Assembly (NCBI GenBank): GCA_028622995.1
Contig: JAJQJQ010000024.1
Span: 3,410,001-3,474,000 of the forward strand
Origin: Panagrolaimus kolymaensis
Lineage: Eukaryota > Nematoda > Chromadorea > Rhabditida > Panagrolaimidae
Length of the DNA stretch: 64,000 nt
Direction: 5' to 3'
Part shown: piece by piece, positions 35,438 to 48,136 of the stretch
Numbering within the stretch: the stretch's first letter is position 1
Layout: each line of letters starts with the position of its first letter
Translations under genes and position numbers: made by a program
The notes under the pieces: generated by a model
The model's input: only the letters and a program-made list of their open reading frames with translations
The model's database searches: none
Told to the model about the DNA's origin: nothing

Positions 35438-36464
35438 TTAATTTTGAATGCCACCATTGATTCTTTCAGGAGCACGCAATTCCATTTCTTTTAAACTTCC
35501 CTATAAAATTTGCATTTTTAATTTTTTTGCAATTTTTTAACCACCAAAAATTTTCTTCTTACATTAAAAACTTTCAATTCAGCATTGGGATAAACGCTAT
35601 CAATGATCGTGGCTAACATGGAAGCTTGATTCCCCATAGCACAAAGAGTTACGGTAGGCTTGGATATATCAAATCCACTTTTATTGAGTTGTTTTTTAAT
35701 TTGGTCTTCTGATAAAATGAGACCATCTTCATCAACGAAGTTACTACATGGAACATTTTTCGTTCCAAGAATATGACTTCCAGAAACTTTGGATTTATCA
35801 AAACCGCAATCAATTTCATTGTTAAAATTAGCTGACATTCGAGCATCCAAAATATTTGCTTCCATGAATTTTTCAAACACATCTTGATTTTTATATGGAT
35901 CTTTTGTCGTCATATCATAAAAGCTAATGATATGATCATAAAGACAATATTCAGCCCGCCAATTCCCCTTTGGATATATTGGAGATTCGGTGAAGGATTC
36001 AGTTTCGTATCCAGCTTTAATCCAAGCATCAAATCCACCATTAACAATAGAAATGTTTTGATGACCATAACACTAAACTCATAAAATATAATAGAAACTC
36101 GCTCGCTTTTATATATTCAAACCTTAAAAATCCAAAATGCTCGCGCTGCAAAAAGCATTCCACCTAATGGACCACGGCTGTAAAAAACAATGTGATCATT
36201 AATATTTACTCCCAAATTTTGAATATATTCTTGAAATTTTTCTGGTTCAAGAAATGAGAACAGAAAGTAACAACACAGAAAAAATACTGATGCACGTTTT
36301 TGTTTTTTGTGGAACACATCCAGAAAAAAATGCTATTGCAAGCTCTGATGAGTGAGATTTGAAACCGCTGATGTCATTGAAGAAGGTTTTAAAAAAATAG
36401 AGAATGTCTAAAATTTATCTTTTGAAGCACTTCTACGAGGAACAACAACTTCACCATTTTTCAT
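35438..36464 (-). CDS. 3-Mercaptopyruvate sulfurtransferase (tandem rhodanese), 5' end unresolved
   Basis: These enzymes move sulfur from 3-mercaptopyruvate to acceptors in cysteine catabolism. Clear exons are 36123 back from about 36333, 36072-35563 and 35500-35438, in phase. The N-terminal rhodanese domain shows LEPEKFQEYIQNLGV, HIVFYSRGPLGGMLFAARAF and HQNISIVNGGFDAWIKAGY. The C-terminal domain shows ILDARMSANF, SGSHILGTKNVPCSNFVDED and the active loop LCAMGNQASM, whose Cys carries the persulfide. The gene ends at GGIQN. The first 130 bases (36334-36464) start with a good ATG (MKNGEVVVPRRSASKDKF), but the frame breaks at a stop and again at a run of seven A (36324-36330, plus strand). This could be a short unlisted intron pair, a sequencing indel or early gene decay. 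Confidence 0.8.
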
Positions 36465-37360
36465 TTTTAATATAAAATTTTAAACAAAAAAATTTATTAC
36501 TTCTTTTTTTTAGTAAATAATCATCTTTTCTTTATATAGCAATTTTTTTTGTGCTTGCTTTGTGTCAAAACAAAATAAAAAAATTGATGATAATAAAAGT
36601 GTGCCGTTGTTGTTATTGTTGCTAAGCAATTTATTATTATTTGCAATAGTAAAAAAAAGGTTTAAAAAAACGTGCGTCTTGTCTTCTTTATGCAAATGAA
36701 GGCTGTAGAATGAAAAAAAATTTGCAGTAGTTTTTTTTTAAATTTTAGAAACGCGTTTATAAAAATTTCAAAGGTAGCAAATCTGAAACAAAAATAGAAT
36801 ACTCGCTGCTAATAAGCATTTTAATTTATAAATACACTTTGATACTGAAAGTACACACGCATGTAAATGAACAAATTTTTATTTATTTATTAACAAATGC
36901 TTTTTTGTTGTTGTATTGTTTAAAAAGGTCATTTTCGTATAAAAAAATGAATTGAACATTTGAATGATTTTATGATGACTTTAAAAACAATAATTATTTT
37001 TTTCATTACAATAAATAAAATTTGACAACCAATGCATATTTTTTAACGAACACACCTTTTTATTTGCTTAGAATAATTGTCTTGAAAGATAAAAAAATTA
37101 AATTGTTACGGAAATCAACTGGTGTGTCACCTTTTTTTAATATACATAAAAGAGAAAAATAAACGGTTGAACATTTTCTTTACCAAAAACTTTTGCAAGT
37201 TTTTTTCTTTCTATCTTGGATTTTTTTTACTGAAGAAAAAGTGACAGGATAGAAAAAAAACGACCAAATTATTATTTTTGAGTTTGGTCGAAAAATCACT
37301 TTCCAACTATATTCATTGTTTAAAAAAAAAACTATTTAGCTCCTTTTTTTAAAAATAAGA
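36465..37360. other. Divergent intergenic region, no gene seen
   Basis: Separates the sulfurtransferase gene (-) from the Gly-X-Y-like protein gene (+), so it probably holds both promoters. Sequence is homopolymer-rich, with no motif I can name. Confidence 0.5.
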
Positions 37361-40300
37361 ATGTCTTCGATTGTTGAAGCTGCTACTCAAAGCTCAATAA
37401 CATGGTTTGATGTGAAATTAAAAATTGAAGAAGCGGTGATTGACAACAACACAACTTTGGATAACTTAAAAACCTCTTTATTACCTCTATTTAATAATAT
37501 TAAATCAAATAATGATTGGGTTATTATTGAGTACCAATATGTTTGTAGCATTTTAAATATCTTACCCAAAAAGTTGGAAAACTTTTTTGATAATTTATTT
37601 AATTCTAAAAACAATGATGACGTAATTAAAAAATGGATTTTTGAAATTTTAACTATGGAAAAACTTCTTATTTTACTTAAAGACGCGGATTTCTTTCCTT
37701 TACTTAATGAGCTTCAAAGTTTAAATAAATCAAAATGTGTCAATAGTGGAATATGGAATGTTGCCAAAATAGAGGGCGAAGCTTTTATGCGTCATATTCC
37801 TACCATATTTTGGCAAAAATTTCTTGAATCAAAAAACCTGCAAGGAGAAATCGAAGTTTTTCGGGCTTTGAACTTTTGTCTCCAAACTTTGCAAGGACCT
37901 TGTAATATTTTCAATGAAGCTGTTGAAACTTTATGGAAAAAATGTTGTTGTAATAAAGAGAAGAATTCTGTTGTTATTGACTGCAGAAGAATATTAACAC
38001 GTCACAAATGCCGCTACCCAATAAGTGATGAAGAATTGGCTGTGATAGAATTTAAACAAATGATAGAAAAATTTGTTGATTCTTACAGTCCAGAATTTAT
38101 TAAAAAATTTGAAGTAAGCTTTTTTGCCATTTATATAATTCTCTTAAATTTAAAGCGTTTTTTTTCCAGTACATCTTTCAACCTTTTCAATTAAAAGTCA
38201 GTAAAATTAAAAGCGGCAATTTGCTTGAGGTTTATGGATTTAAATTTATTTTTACTGAATTTTTTGAAGATTTAAAAACTGAAATGGAAAAGAAAAACTT
38301 TACCGAAATACGACTTTTTGCTGAGCAACAAATAATCATAGATGTCTCTGAAATCAAATTTCCAGGAAAAAACTTTGTTTTATGCGCTCCTGAAATAGTT
38401 GCTGCTTGTAAAATTGTTTTTGATTTATCAGGAGCAGATGGACCTGAAATCATAAGCACTAAATCTCCTCCTACAGACGATGATTTTGGAAAAGATGGTG
38501 AAGATGGAGTAGCTGGTAAACCTTCAGGAAATTTATGCGTGGTTACCACAAAGATTGTTGGAATAGAAAATTTTATTATAATTTTAAATGGAGGAAAAGG
38601 ATCAAACGGTCTAGATGGCAAAAATGGGATGGATGGAATTGATGGAATAGGAAAATTTTTTGAAGAAGATACTTTTGACCTAAATTTACAATCTTGTGCT
38701 TCCATTAATGAAACAACAGTCGATGGATTTAAGCACAGTCGATATTTTAAAGAAAATTTAGCTTCAACGCATATCTTAGAATTTTGGGAAGGCACTAAAG
38801 GATCGCTTGGTCAAAGAGGCGGTGACAATGGATGTGGAGGTCAAGGCGGAATGAAAGGACAATTTAAAATTATAAATTGTGGTAAAGCAAAAATTAATTT
38901 ACCTCATGTCAGTTTTTTTATTTATTACAGCGAAAATAAATAAACTTCAAGTAGTACTTTATTTTTATTTTTTCAGGTTACTGCGAATAGTGGAATTGAT
39001 GGTAATCACGGGAAAGTTGGAGAAAGTGGAAAAAATGGAAAAGATGGTTGGGATATTGGGATAGTGTTTAAAAAAAAGATGATGTTATATTCCGATGTAA
39101 GAAAATGTTATGGAGAAAATCATTCGAAGAATTTTAAACTTATTTACTCAACAGAAAAAATGCTTGATTCTGTGTTCAATGTTAACGGTTTTTAACTTTT
39201 TTTATTGACGTGAAAAATTAATGGTTTTTTTTTCAGATGGAAAAAATGTTTACATTACCATAGAGCCTCGAGATATTTACGAAATCCCTAAGCTACCCAA
39301 ACGTTCTTTAAAAACTGAGAGAACTGAAAAAGCCATAGCTCAAATGACGAATTCGATTGATGAAAAATTTGTTTATTGCAAATATTATGAAATGTGTTAC
39401 AGTGATTTAAATAAAACTTGGCAGGAAATGCGTAAAGGAATGATAGGCAAGCGTTTCAATCAAGAGCTTGAAGGCACTTTAACTTCGTTTGATTCACAAA
39501 AAATGAAAGAAAAATATTGCATTGAGGAAAATAATTTTTTAAATAGTAAGTTTTTTTCTTTTTCTTTTTTTGTCATTTGAATTTATTTAAATTTATAGGT
39601 GCAAAAAATGCAACAAATGAAAATAATTGGGATATGCTTTGGACGATGACTGCCCCATTAGAAGTGTTAAATTCATTAAAAAACGAATGCCCTGAAGTAT
39701 TGAATGAAAAATTTTTGAAAAAGCTCTTGCTTGCTCACCTTCGCACTATCGACTGGTCTCAAACATTAAATACTGATGTAGAAAAAGAGTTGACAGTAAT
39801 CTATGCTGCATATTATTCTACTATGAAAATTGAATATATCATAGAAAATAGAAATCGAAGTGTGGTTATAGATCGAATTCGAAAAGATTATATTTTTAAG
39901 CTAAAATTGAATGAATTTAAAAAACTTTATAAATGCTCTGATTTGTTTATTCCTGAAAACAATGTCGTAGAAATTAATGAAGTTAGAATGAAAAAGCTTT
40001 TACAATATTTTCAAAATGAATTCATCGACGATCATCGTCTTCAAAGTCTTTGCACCAAGCTTTCTTCTTCCATTATAAGTCATTTGATTGAATGTTTATT
40101 GTTCATTTTTGAATTGGAAGGTTGTCACATTTATTTCTTAATCCTTGAATTCATAATTGATTCCATTAAGACTTTAAATGCCAAAGATGAACTTATACCA
40201 AAATTTAATGATTATATTCCTATATGCATTTTAATGACCAATGAACAATCAGAATGGATAAATGAATTTTTTATGTTTAATGCTGAAACGGAATTAGGTC

Positions 40301-40776
40301 ATTGTTTTCCTGACACATTTCGAATATTTAATGCTGAAGCACAAAAAGCTCATTGTTTGGCTGAAAAAAGAGAAGTGCAGAAATATTTAAGAAACATAAA
40401 AAATTACAAAATTAAAATTATTGGTTCTCAATTTTTTAGTGGCCGCTTTGAAGAAATGGGTATTATAAAAATTTTAAAAATCATGGAAACAATGAATAAA
40501 TTATTTAACAAAATAAAAGAAAGTTCCTTTGAATCATGGATGGAAAATACAAAATTCATTTGTGAAGTTGAAAACTTTCTTCAACTTTTTGATCCACGAG
40601 CTTGCAACGGAGCCACAATGTTATTATGGTATTTTGAATTATTTAAGCAAAAATTGGAAGGCAATGAAGTGGAACTCTTTGATGAATTTGTATTTCAACA
40701 CGCGGCTGCTTTTAAACATGAAAGATTGAGCAAACTTCGATTAATGGCAGATATTTTTGCCGACGCTAAAAAGTAA
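37361..40776 (+). CDS. Large unrecognised protein with interrupted Gly-X-Y (collagen-like) tracts
   Basis: Five exons (37361-38113, 38170-38907, 38977-39187, 39237-39545, 39599-40776) give 1062 residues. There is no signal peptide or membrane helix, so it is probably cytosolic or nuclear, unlike true collagens. Residues 1-250 are helical and of unknown type. At about 290-365 come beta-strand-like segments (EIRLFAEQQIIIDVSEIKFP, FVLCAPEIVAACKIVFDLSG), then broken Gly-X-Y runs: GKDGEDGVAGKPSGN, GGKGSNGLDGKNGMDGIDGI, GTKGSLGQRGGDNGCGGQGG and GIDGNHGKVGESGKNGKDGW, the last across intron 2. Strands and Gly loops alternating suggest a beta-solenoid-like domain rather than a triple helix (inference). 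The C-terminal 500 residues are helical and Cys-containing with no motif I know. I have a general memory of uncharacterised invertebrate proteins of this layout, without known function. The donor at 38908 (GTCAGT) and that at 39188 are weak but keep phase. Confidence 0.75.
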
Positions 40777-41300
40777 TAAAATAAAAGCTAGAAAGATGAA
40801 AACACGCTTTTGATGAATGATAAACTTCATTTTAACTCTATTCTTATTTTTGTTTTTTTAATTTTATATTAATATTTTGTCAACTTGAATCAAAAAAAAA
40901 TTTCGTATTTTATAAGCATCAACATTAAAATCAAATTTTATTATTTACGCAAAAAAAAAAGAGGATGAAATAAGTTAACAGTTGTTTTAATTGAGCATTT
41001 AAAAAAAAGTTAAAATAAAATAACTAATAGCTTTTGTTTTTAAAAACATGTTCAAAAAAGGCAAAAATTGACACGATTTTCTATACAATTTTTTACCACA
41101 TTTAAGCTCAACGAAGTCCACAAGAATAGTAAAAAAAATTTATCCATTTTTAAACGAAGCTTTTAAAAAATTATTAAAATTCTGGAATTATTTTTTCACA
41201 AAAAGTTAGATATCAATTAAAAATAAAATTCAATCATGTTATTTCATAAATCCTCGCCGCTTTCATTTTGCTAAAAAATTATGAAACAACATAAACTTTG
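40777..41300. other. Convergent 3' flanks, no gene seen
   Basis: AT-rich DNA between two convergent stop codons, with AATAAAA directly after the first. No coding frame. Confidence 0.5.
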
Positions 41301-42046
41301 TTAACAAACAAAAACTTTAATAAACTTTACCGTTGCTACAAAATGTTTTCGACGTTTTTCAACTTCAGTAAAAAAGCATCCAAAATTATTGTCTAAAATA
41401 ATTTTCTCTAACTTTTCCGTTGCAAATCTAATTGGTGGAATTGGATCAAGCTTTGGAGTGGTAGACCATGAAGTTAAAATATCTTCATGCTTGATTAATA
41501 AATCACTTTTAGGAAATGTGGTTGCTATAGCACTAAACCATTCTTCAATATCTTGAACAGAATTGAATATAAACCATTCAACATCATTCCCAAATGGATC
41601 CTTTCCAAATGCAACTCGATGATGAATGTCAAAATCAAAAGGAGGATCAGGTTTTGAACCTAACATTGCTTCAGTCATTGGTCCAACACAAATGTATTCA
41701 ACATATTTTTTGAGGGTTATCGAATTAATTGGTTTTGGATCTTCCTAAAAAAACTTTTTTGATTAATAAAGCCGCTTTTTTCTAATAAAGAAAGAACAAA
41801 CTTACTTTTTTGTTATACCAAACTAAATCCGAATCTGAATACAATTCTACATAACATTCTTTCCAATGATCTTTTGTAAATAAACCTGTAACCCAACGCT
41901 TTAATAAACCTTCTTTAATTATTACAGGATTCTCAACAGATTCGGTTGTCGTTAAAATTGCTGTTGCTAAATTAATAAACTCATAGAATAAAAAAAAGGT
42001 TTCAAAAATTAAACAACTAACCGCTAAAATTTTCTGATGACTTCAT
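41301..42046 (-). CDS. Small PH-domain protein
   Basis: Three exons (42046-42022, 41966-41806, 41744-41301) give 209 residues. The start codes for MKSSENFS. From about residue 20 the sequence reads VIIKEGLLKRWVTGLFTKDH, W.ECYVELYSDSDLVWYNKK and IKSITLKKYVEYI-like strands (as NSITLKKYVEYICVG), then VEWFIFNSVQDIEEWFSAI: strands 1-4, an acidic loop and a final helix with the near-invariant Trp of PH domains. The basic residues in the first loops (KRW, KDHW) could bind phosphoinositides, but no clean KX(n)RXR pattern is seen. The C-terminus (about 60 residues) is not part of the domain. A splice donor-like ACG|GTAAAG occurs close to the stop, so a further 3' exon cannot be ruled out. Confidence 0.72.
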
Positions 42047-42194
42047 AATAAATAAAAGCAGCGTTAAAAAAGCAAAGAAAAAAGTGCTTTGTTTTTGCCA
42101 AAAAAACAAAATTAAAATAGTCAATAAGAAATTTTTTATATTTTGTTTGTGTTTGTTTCTATGGCAATATTATATAATTTTAAAATAGCATGTG

Positions 42195-43015
42195 AGTAAG
42201 TAAAAAGCAGGTTTAGCAAAAAAAGAATAAAGTTCAAAAATTATTTCTATTTTTGATTGAAATTAATAAAAAACCTTAAACCCTTTTTTAGTTAATTAAC
42301 AAATTTTTTTAATGTAATTTGGTTATCTCAAAGTTGAAAATTTTATTTTCCTCATTTTTAAAGCGAAGATTTTAATTTCTTTAAGTCTCAAAGCAAAGGA
42401 TTTGTATAGCTACGTTTGAAGCGAAATTTTTTTTGACCCGCTAATTTTTTTTTGTGACGAACATTGTTTTTACAAAAAAATAAATATATTTAAATCTTCT
42501 TCTTATTTATGCAAATTTTGCTCTCAACTTTTTTTATTTATAGATTTACAAGATGATGGTGTAAATGGAGTTATAACAGCTGCGTCAACCCTTTATTGGA
42601 GGGTTAAAGGAGACGCAGTGAATGCGCTCAAGTGTTTACGACACGCGCTTAAAAATTTACCCAAAGATAAAAAGGCAAGTTTCTTTAAATTATATTATTG
42701 GCTTTATAATTATTTATTATTCAAGTGTTTCTCATTTTGTAGGATACTTCATTAATTGGATTAGCAAACATTTTTCATCAAGCTGGATTCTTGCATAGTG
42801 CCTTGGTTGCTGGTGGAAAAGCTCATCAATTAACTCCTGATTTAGTTACAACCCAATTTAGCCACCCATAAATTATATTTAAAAAATGCATTTCTCATTG
42901 TTTTTTTATGATTTTTTCTTTAACAAAATCTTTTTATTTTTGTGCTTTTTTTTCACATGAAAAAAGGAAATAAATGGGTCACATTTTTTTTTTTATTTTA
43001 TGGCTGAACTAAACG
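42195..43015 (+). pseudogene. Truncated copy of the TTC17 gene tail
   Basis: 42541-42780 repeats TTC17 exon 12, the whole GC-AG intron and the start of exon 13 (33408-33648) without a difference that I can find. After that it diverges (GCTGGATTCTTGC for GCCGGTTTTTTGC, and others) and, after PDLVTT, jumps into sequence matching the 3' UTR. The upstream part (42195-42540) resembles TTC17 intron 11 only loosely. No promoter-proximal exons are present, so it is a pseudogene fragment, although the piece stays in frame to a stop (QFSHP). Confidence 0.85.
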
Positions 43016-46000
43016 GCAATAATAAATTAGCGAAAAATACATAAAAAAATACAACTGCAAATCTTTTTTGTGTTTTTTTATTTGAAACGAAAATAATAAA
43101 AATGGGCCTTTTTTAAATTGTTATTAGCCAGCCATTTAGCTTGCCGCCTTCTTTTTTTTAATGAAAAGAGGGAATGAATTTGTTAAAAGGAACAACATTA
43201 AAATAAATTTTTAAGAAACCGGAAGAAAAGGAAAAAGAGAGAGATTTTATTCTATCACGTCATTTTTATGTTGTTTTTTTTTGTTGTGATTTTGTTATGA
43301 ATATTTAAAAACAAATATGTGTGTTGGCGTGGATATATGGAAATTAGAGAGAGGAGGTCGTAATGTTGCGATATTTTTTTTCCATTTCACTATTTTCCCT
43401 TTTTCCAAAATAAAATTTTTACAATAATTTAAAAAAATTGATGAGCTTTATGGAATGATTTTTTAGGTTTCCAATAACTGTCGAAATGCATTTGGAATTT
43501 CACAAATATTATCTTACAATTTTTTTTCATCCAGTATTTTTTAAAATTACTTACAACAAAAAAAATCATATTTTTGAGATTAAAAAATGGCTTTGTTGGG
43601 CTTTTCATTCTTGAATAATTTCTCATATCTTTTCTTTTTTTGTTTGATATGCCTTCTTCTATCGACAGCCAAAGAAATCCCAACATTCTAAAATAGCAGC
43701 AAGCCATGTATTTTTGTTTAATAAAAATTTTACAAATTCACACTTCAATTTTATCTTTACATTCGCTTCTCAGACAACAAAACAAAAAAAATATGTATGT
43801 GTTTCATATAAGCTATTTATCTTTTGTCTTTTTCTATTCTCCCTCCCTGTCTTTAGCTACATTTTAAATATATTTATTTATTTTTGTAGGTTGGCACAAA
43901 AAAAAATTGCCAACAACTAAAGCATCAAAAAAGAAAAAGAAAAGAGAATGACAATGTTCTTTTTCTCTCTTTCTCCTGTGTTTGTCTTTTAAATCCATTG
44001 TAGTTAACACAACAAAAAAAAGAAAAGGAAAAAAACTATGAAACTAGGCGGGCCGTGTCGTCGTCGAGGAAGAAGAAGAAGCAGCAGCACCAAACTGAAA
44101 AAAACTGTTTAAGTTGGTGGTTGTGAATAAAAAATTATTACAAGAAAAACCAAACAAAAAAAAGAAAAAAAATTTCTTGCTTTCTTTATTTTTTAAAATT
44201 TTTATGTGGTTTTTATTTTTTGTCTTTTTTTGCTTTGCTTCAAAAGTCACCGCTTTTTTATGTTTTTTTTTTTGCTTTTAATTTGTTATTGCATATTTGA
44301 AAAGATGGGGTTTGGAAGAGGAGGACCAAGAGGAAAGAAGAAAAAGGTGTGTTCTAAAAATTTTCACGGTTTCTTGCATTTTTGCCATTTTTTGGGGGAT
44401 TTTTCTTTTTGTTTTTTTTTCTTTATTTAGTTTTTGTCATACTTTATTTTGGAAGAAGTACATTGAAAAAGGTCAAAATCACTGAAGCTTGCTTAAAAAT
44501 GAATAGAAAATTTTGTTGCTTATTTTATAGGAAAGGCATCTAAATAAAAAGTTGTTTAAGGTAGCTTAAAGTTATTTTGTTTTATAATTATTAAACATAA
44601 GCTGCAGTAAAAAAAAATGAGGATTTTTAAGTTTAAAGTTTTGGATCCAAAAAAATTTTTGGTTTATACAAGCATCGAGAATTATTATTTTATTTTTTTT
44701 GAAAGATTTTTAAATATAAAAAAAATATTCCCAAAATTTTTTTATTTTAGAATTAAAATATTTTGTCACGAAAAAAATCTAAATTCTTGCAATTTTCGTT
44801 AAGAGCTCCCTAATAACAATTTTTTTGAATTCTTTTATCCATGTTTACTGTAAACTTTTTTTTCGCTTTTTCTTTCGTCATTTATGCAAATTAGCTTTAC
44901 TTCTTCCTTGACTACGCTAAAAAGTGATGATAAATTTGATTTCCTAGAATGTCCAAAAAAACTTGGCTGAAAAACAAACGACAGCGGTCTAAAAAAACGC
45001 TTTCCTTTGTTAGCTTTTTTTACTGTAATTCCCAAACTTCTTCGCTTATTTTTTATTTTTTATTAAAGATTAGCTTTTTTGCAACTATTATTTTCTCCAT
45101 GAACTAAACCATTCCCATAAATAAATTAGTCAATTTTTTATTTTATACCCAAAAAAATATTCTCTTTTTCATTACCTTCTTTTATTTATCCTTTTTGGGA
45201 TGGATGTTAAAAAAAATGTAAAGTATTTTTTCTGCAACAACAAAAAAATTGTTGCCCCCCAAAAGTTAAACCGCTTAATTTTTAATATTTCTTTTTTACT
45301 TATTTTTTTACTTAAGTTTATTTTTTAATCTCCTCTTCTCTCTGTTTTATGTTCTGTTCTATTTTTTTTGGATGGATGGATAAAACGAGAATGCCACTTA
45401 ACTACCGCTTAAACATCTTTTTGACTTACTTACTTTTTTTGTTGCCGCTTTTACTTTTTTCTTTATTATTAAGTTTAATCTTCTCTTTTTAAAACGAAAA
45501 AAGTAACAAAAAAGAAGAGAGAGAAGAGGAAATTGTTTGTGGGCTAGTTTTAGTTTTTTTATTTTAGTATCCAATAAAAAAAATTGTGTTTAAAAGGTTT
45601 TTTTATTATTTTTTTAAACTGCTGTCTTTTAGTTTTAAGTTTTATCTTTTCTTGCAAAATATTTTTTAAGTTTCCTGAAACAAAAATTACATTTTTTTGG
45701 CTTAAAGCTATCCAGAAAGGTCTTTTTTACCAAAAATTTCCGAGTCAATATTTATAGGCAGATTAAATACTTAAAACAGCCAATAAAAAATGCATTTTTT
45801 TGAAAGTTAAAACATTCTTAATTATCGTGTAAGGATTTCTTGTTTTTAGCTCCAAATATTTTCTTCCATCAAAGTTTAAACTTTTTACAAAATTTTTCTC
45901 TGATTTTTTACTTTTCTATGTTTCATTTTTGCAACAATTTATTAAATAAATTTTTTTGGTTCTTTGAATTCTCTCCCATTATAGAAAATAAATGACCTCT

Positions 46001-48136
46001 TAATTGCTTCATCATAAAAAAAATACTAAAAATAGATTAAAAATAGCTTATTTGACATTTTTATTACACTTATGAAAATGAAAAAAAATGAAAAGAGATG
46101 ACGACAGTTAGTTAAGTATGGAAACAAATACAAAGTTGCTGCTGCATTATATCTATTTTTTTGTCAATTTTTTGTTTAATATTTTTACATACTCCTTTTA
46201 TTTAATGACACTTATGTATTTATAAAAGTACAAATATAAACATTACAATTTGCTCAAAATGTAGTAACAAAGTCATCAAATAAAGAAAATGAGGAGGTCG
46301 AACGTTCAATTATATTTTTTTTTTGTGAGGGTGGCTTTCTTCTTGACAAGTATGTATTTATTTGTTTATGTAAGCGTAGGCAGGAGAGGAGTATATTGTA
46401 GCCCAAAAAAATATATTCAAAATGATTGACCAATTTAATTTTAAAGTCTCAAACAAAAATAAAATTTTCACTACAAAAAATTTTTAATTTGGAACAAAAG
46501 TTTAAAAATATAAGAAATTAACAAAGTTTTTAGGGTTTGACTTACTTTTTGCAAACTTCTCCTCAAATTTTTTAAACTTTCCATTCATATAGAAATTAAG
46601 AATATTTTTTATAGAGTATTTCTCCTTTGAGCCCTAAAAAACCCCTTTTTTATTTTTTATCATAGTGACTTTCCTCTAACTTTTTTTAGACGAGTTTACT
46701 CGTGCCTATCTTTTTTCCCCTTTATTTTTATAAAAAATAACTTTTATTATTATTATCCTCCTCCCCTATTTTTTGTTTCAATTAAAAATATAATTACAAT
46801 TCTGTTTACTTTTTTATTACTACGAAAAAATCCAATTTTGGAATATCCTGTTTCAATTATTTTTATTATTTATTTTTGTTTTGAAAAACTTAAATTTTAA
46901 AGAAAAATATGTATAATAAAAAAGGGATCCCTTGGTTTTTTTTTTCTTTACAAATCGTCTATCTGGTTTCAAGAAATATTGAGTTAAATAAATTAAATTT
47001 AATTTAATAAAAAAGAAAAGAGCAAAGAAAAAATAAATAGAAGGCGCTCTAGCTTTTTTTTATTATAATTTGTTTATTTATTTATTTTTTGGATTTTTGG
47101 ACTGACTGACAACTGACTAACTTCCGGCTTGTTCTTTTTCATTTTTATCTTTTTTTTTGCTAGAATCTTGTTCCTTTTTTTTTAATTTCTGCAGTGAAAT
47201 TGACAGCTTACAAGTATTAATTTTTGCGGTGTGGTCCAATAAACCACATACACAATAACTAAAAAAACATTTTTGTTATAAAATTGTAAAAGCAGAGACA
47301 TGTCAGTAAGATTTTTAATAAAAAATAAATCAAAACTGACAAATAGTAATCCCAGTATTTTTTTTCTATAAAGCCTTTCAAATCCTTTGTTTTACCAATT
47401 TTTCTGTAATTCGTAATAAAATTTATTTTAATAAAATCCGTAGCTTTATTTTTTGGTATAAAATATCCTTTATTCCAGTTTAAAACTTAGAAAGGTCTAC
47501 TTTTCTTTAAATCGTCGGTGGTTCAAGCCAAAATTAAATTAACAAAACATTTCTTTCGAAATCTAATTTTGGCCACAACGACAAAATAAAGAACATTTAT
47601 AGCAAGTTAATTTTTTTTAAATAAATTATTGAAAAATTTTCAAGGCGTCATTCGTCCGTCCTTTTTTGCTCCTTCTTTTATTTTTTTTATTTTTAACAAT
47701 GCCTTTTATTTCAAAATAAATTTCTTGGAGACTTTTTATAATAAAAAACGTAATAGCAAGCATCTTCATAAATTTTTTTGAAGATAATAATATTGTTGGT
47801 TATTGAATCATCGTATATTTTCTCTTTTCTTTTTTTTTCTCTTTTGTAAATGATTCATTTTTTTGTTTATTTTTCTGACAAAAAAGAAGAAATAAAAAGA
47901 TGAAATTTATCATCGCTTGCTAAAAGTTTTTTATTCTTAAAATCATAAACTTTCTCTTTCAATTTCGAGAAAGTAGAAAAATTAAAAAAATAGTAATATT
48001 ATGCCTCTCGAAACGAAAAAATATATTTTTCCTTGATTTTTTCTTTTCTCTTATTTTTCGTCGTGGTAATTAAAAAGTTAATTTTTCTTTTAAACTTTTT
48101 TTAGGTTTATAAATTTTTTTAGCTTCCTTCGATCCA
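43016..48136. other. Long intergenic stretch, no gene seen
   Basis: About 5.1 kb of AT-rich DNA with poly-T, purine-rich blocks (AAAGAGAGAGATT near 43234) and short open frames of Phe/Lys-rich translation. I found no codon-structured exon, tRNA fold or structured repeat. It may include distal promoter or non-coding 5' exons of the double-C2 gene, because an acceptor (TTTTTTTAG) lies at 48114-48122 just before its ATG. Confidence 0.5.

Noticed and set aside
38232..38795. 187-codon antisense open frame
   Set aside because: Shadow of the Gly-X-Y exon: antisense of GGA/GAT-rich codons gives Ser/Pro-rich translation. The sense frame has splice junctions and continuity.
43016..48136. Short open frames such as 44206-44485 and 44617-44802
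   Set aside because: Composition is that of poly-T flanking DNA; no codon bias, no splice partners.
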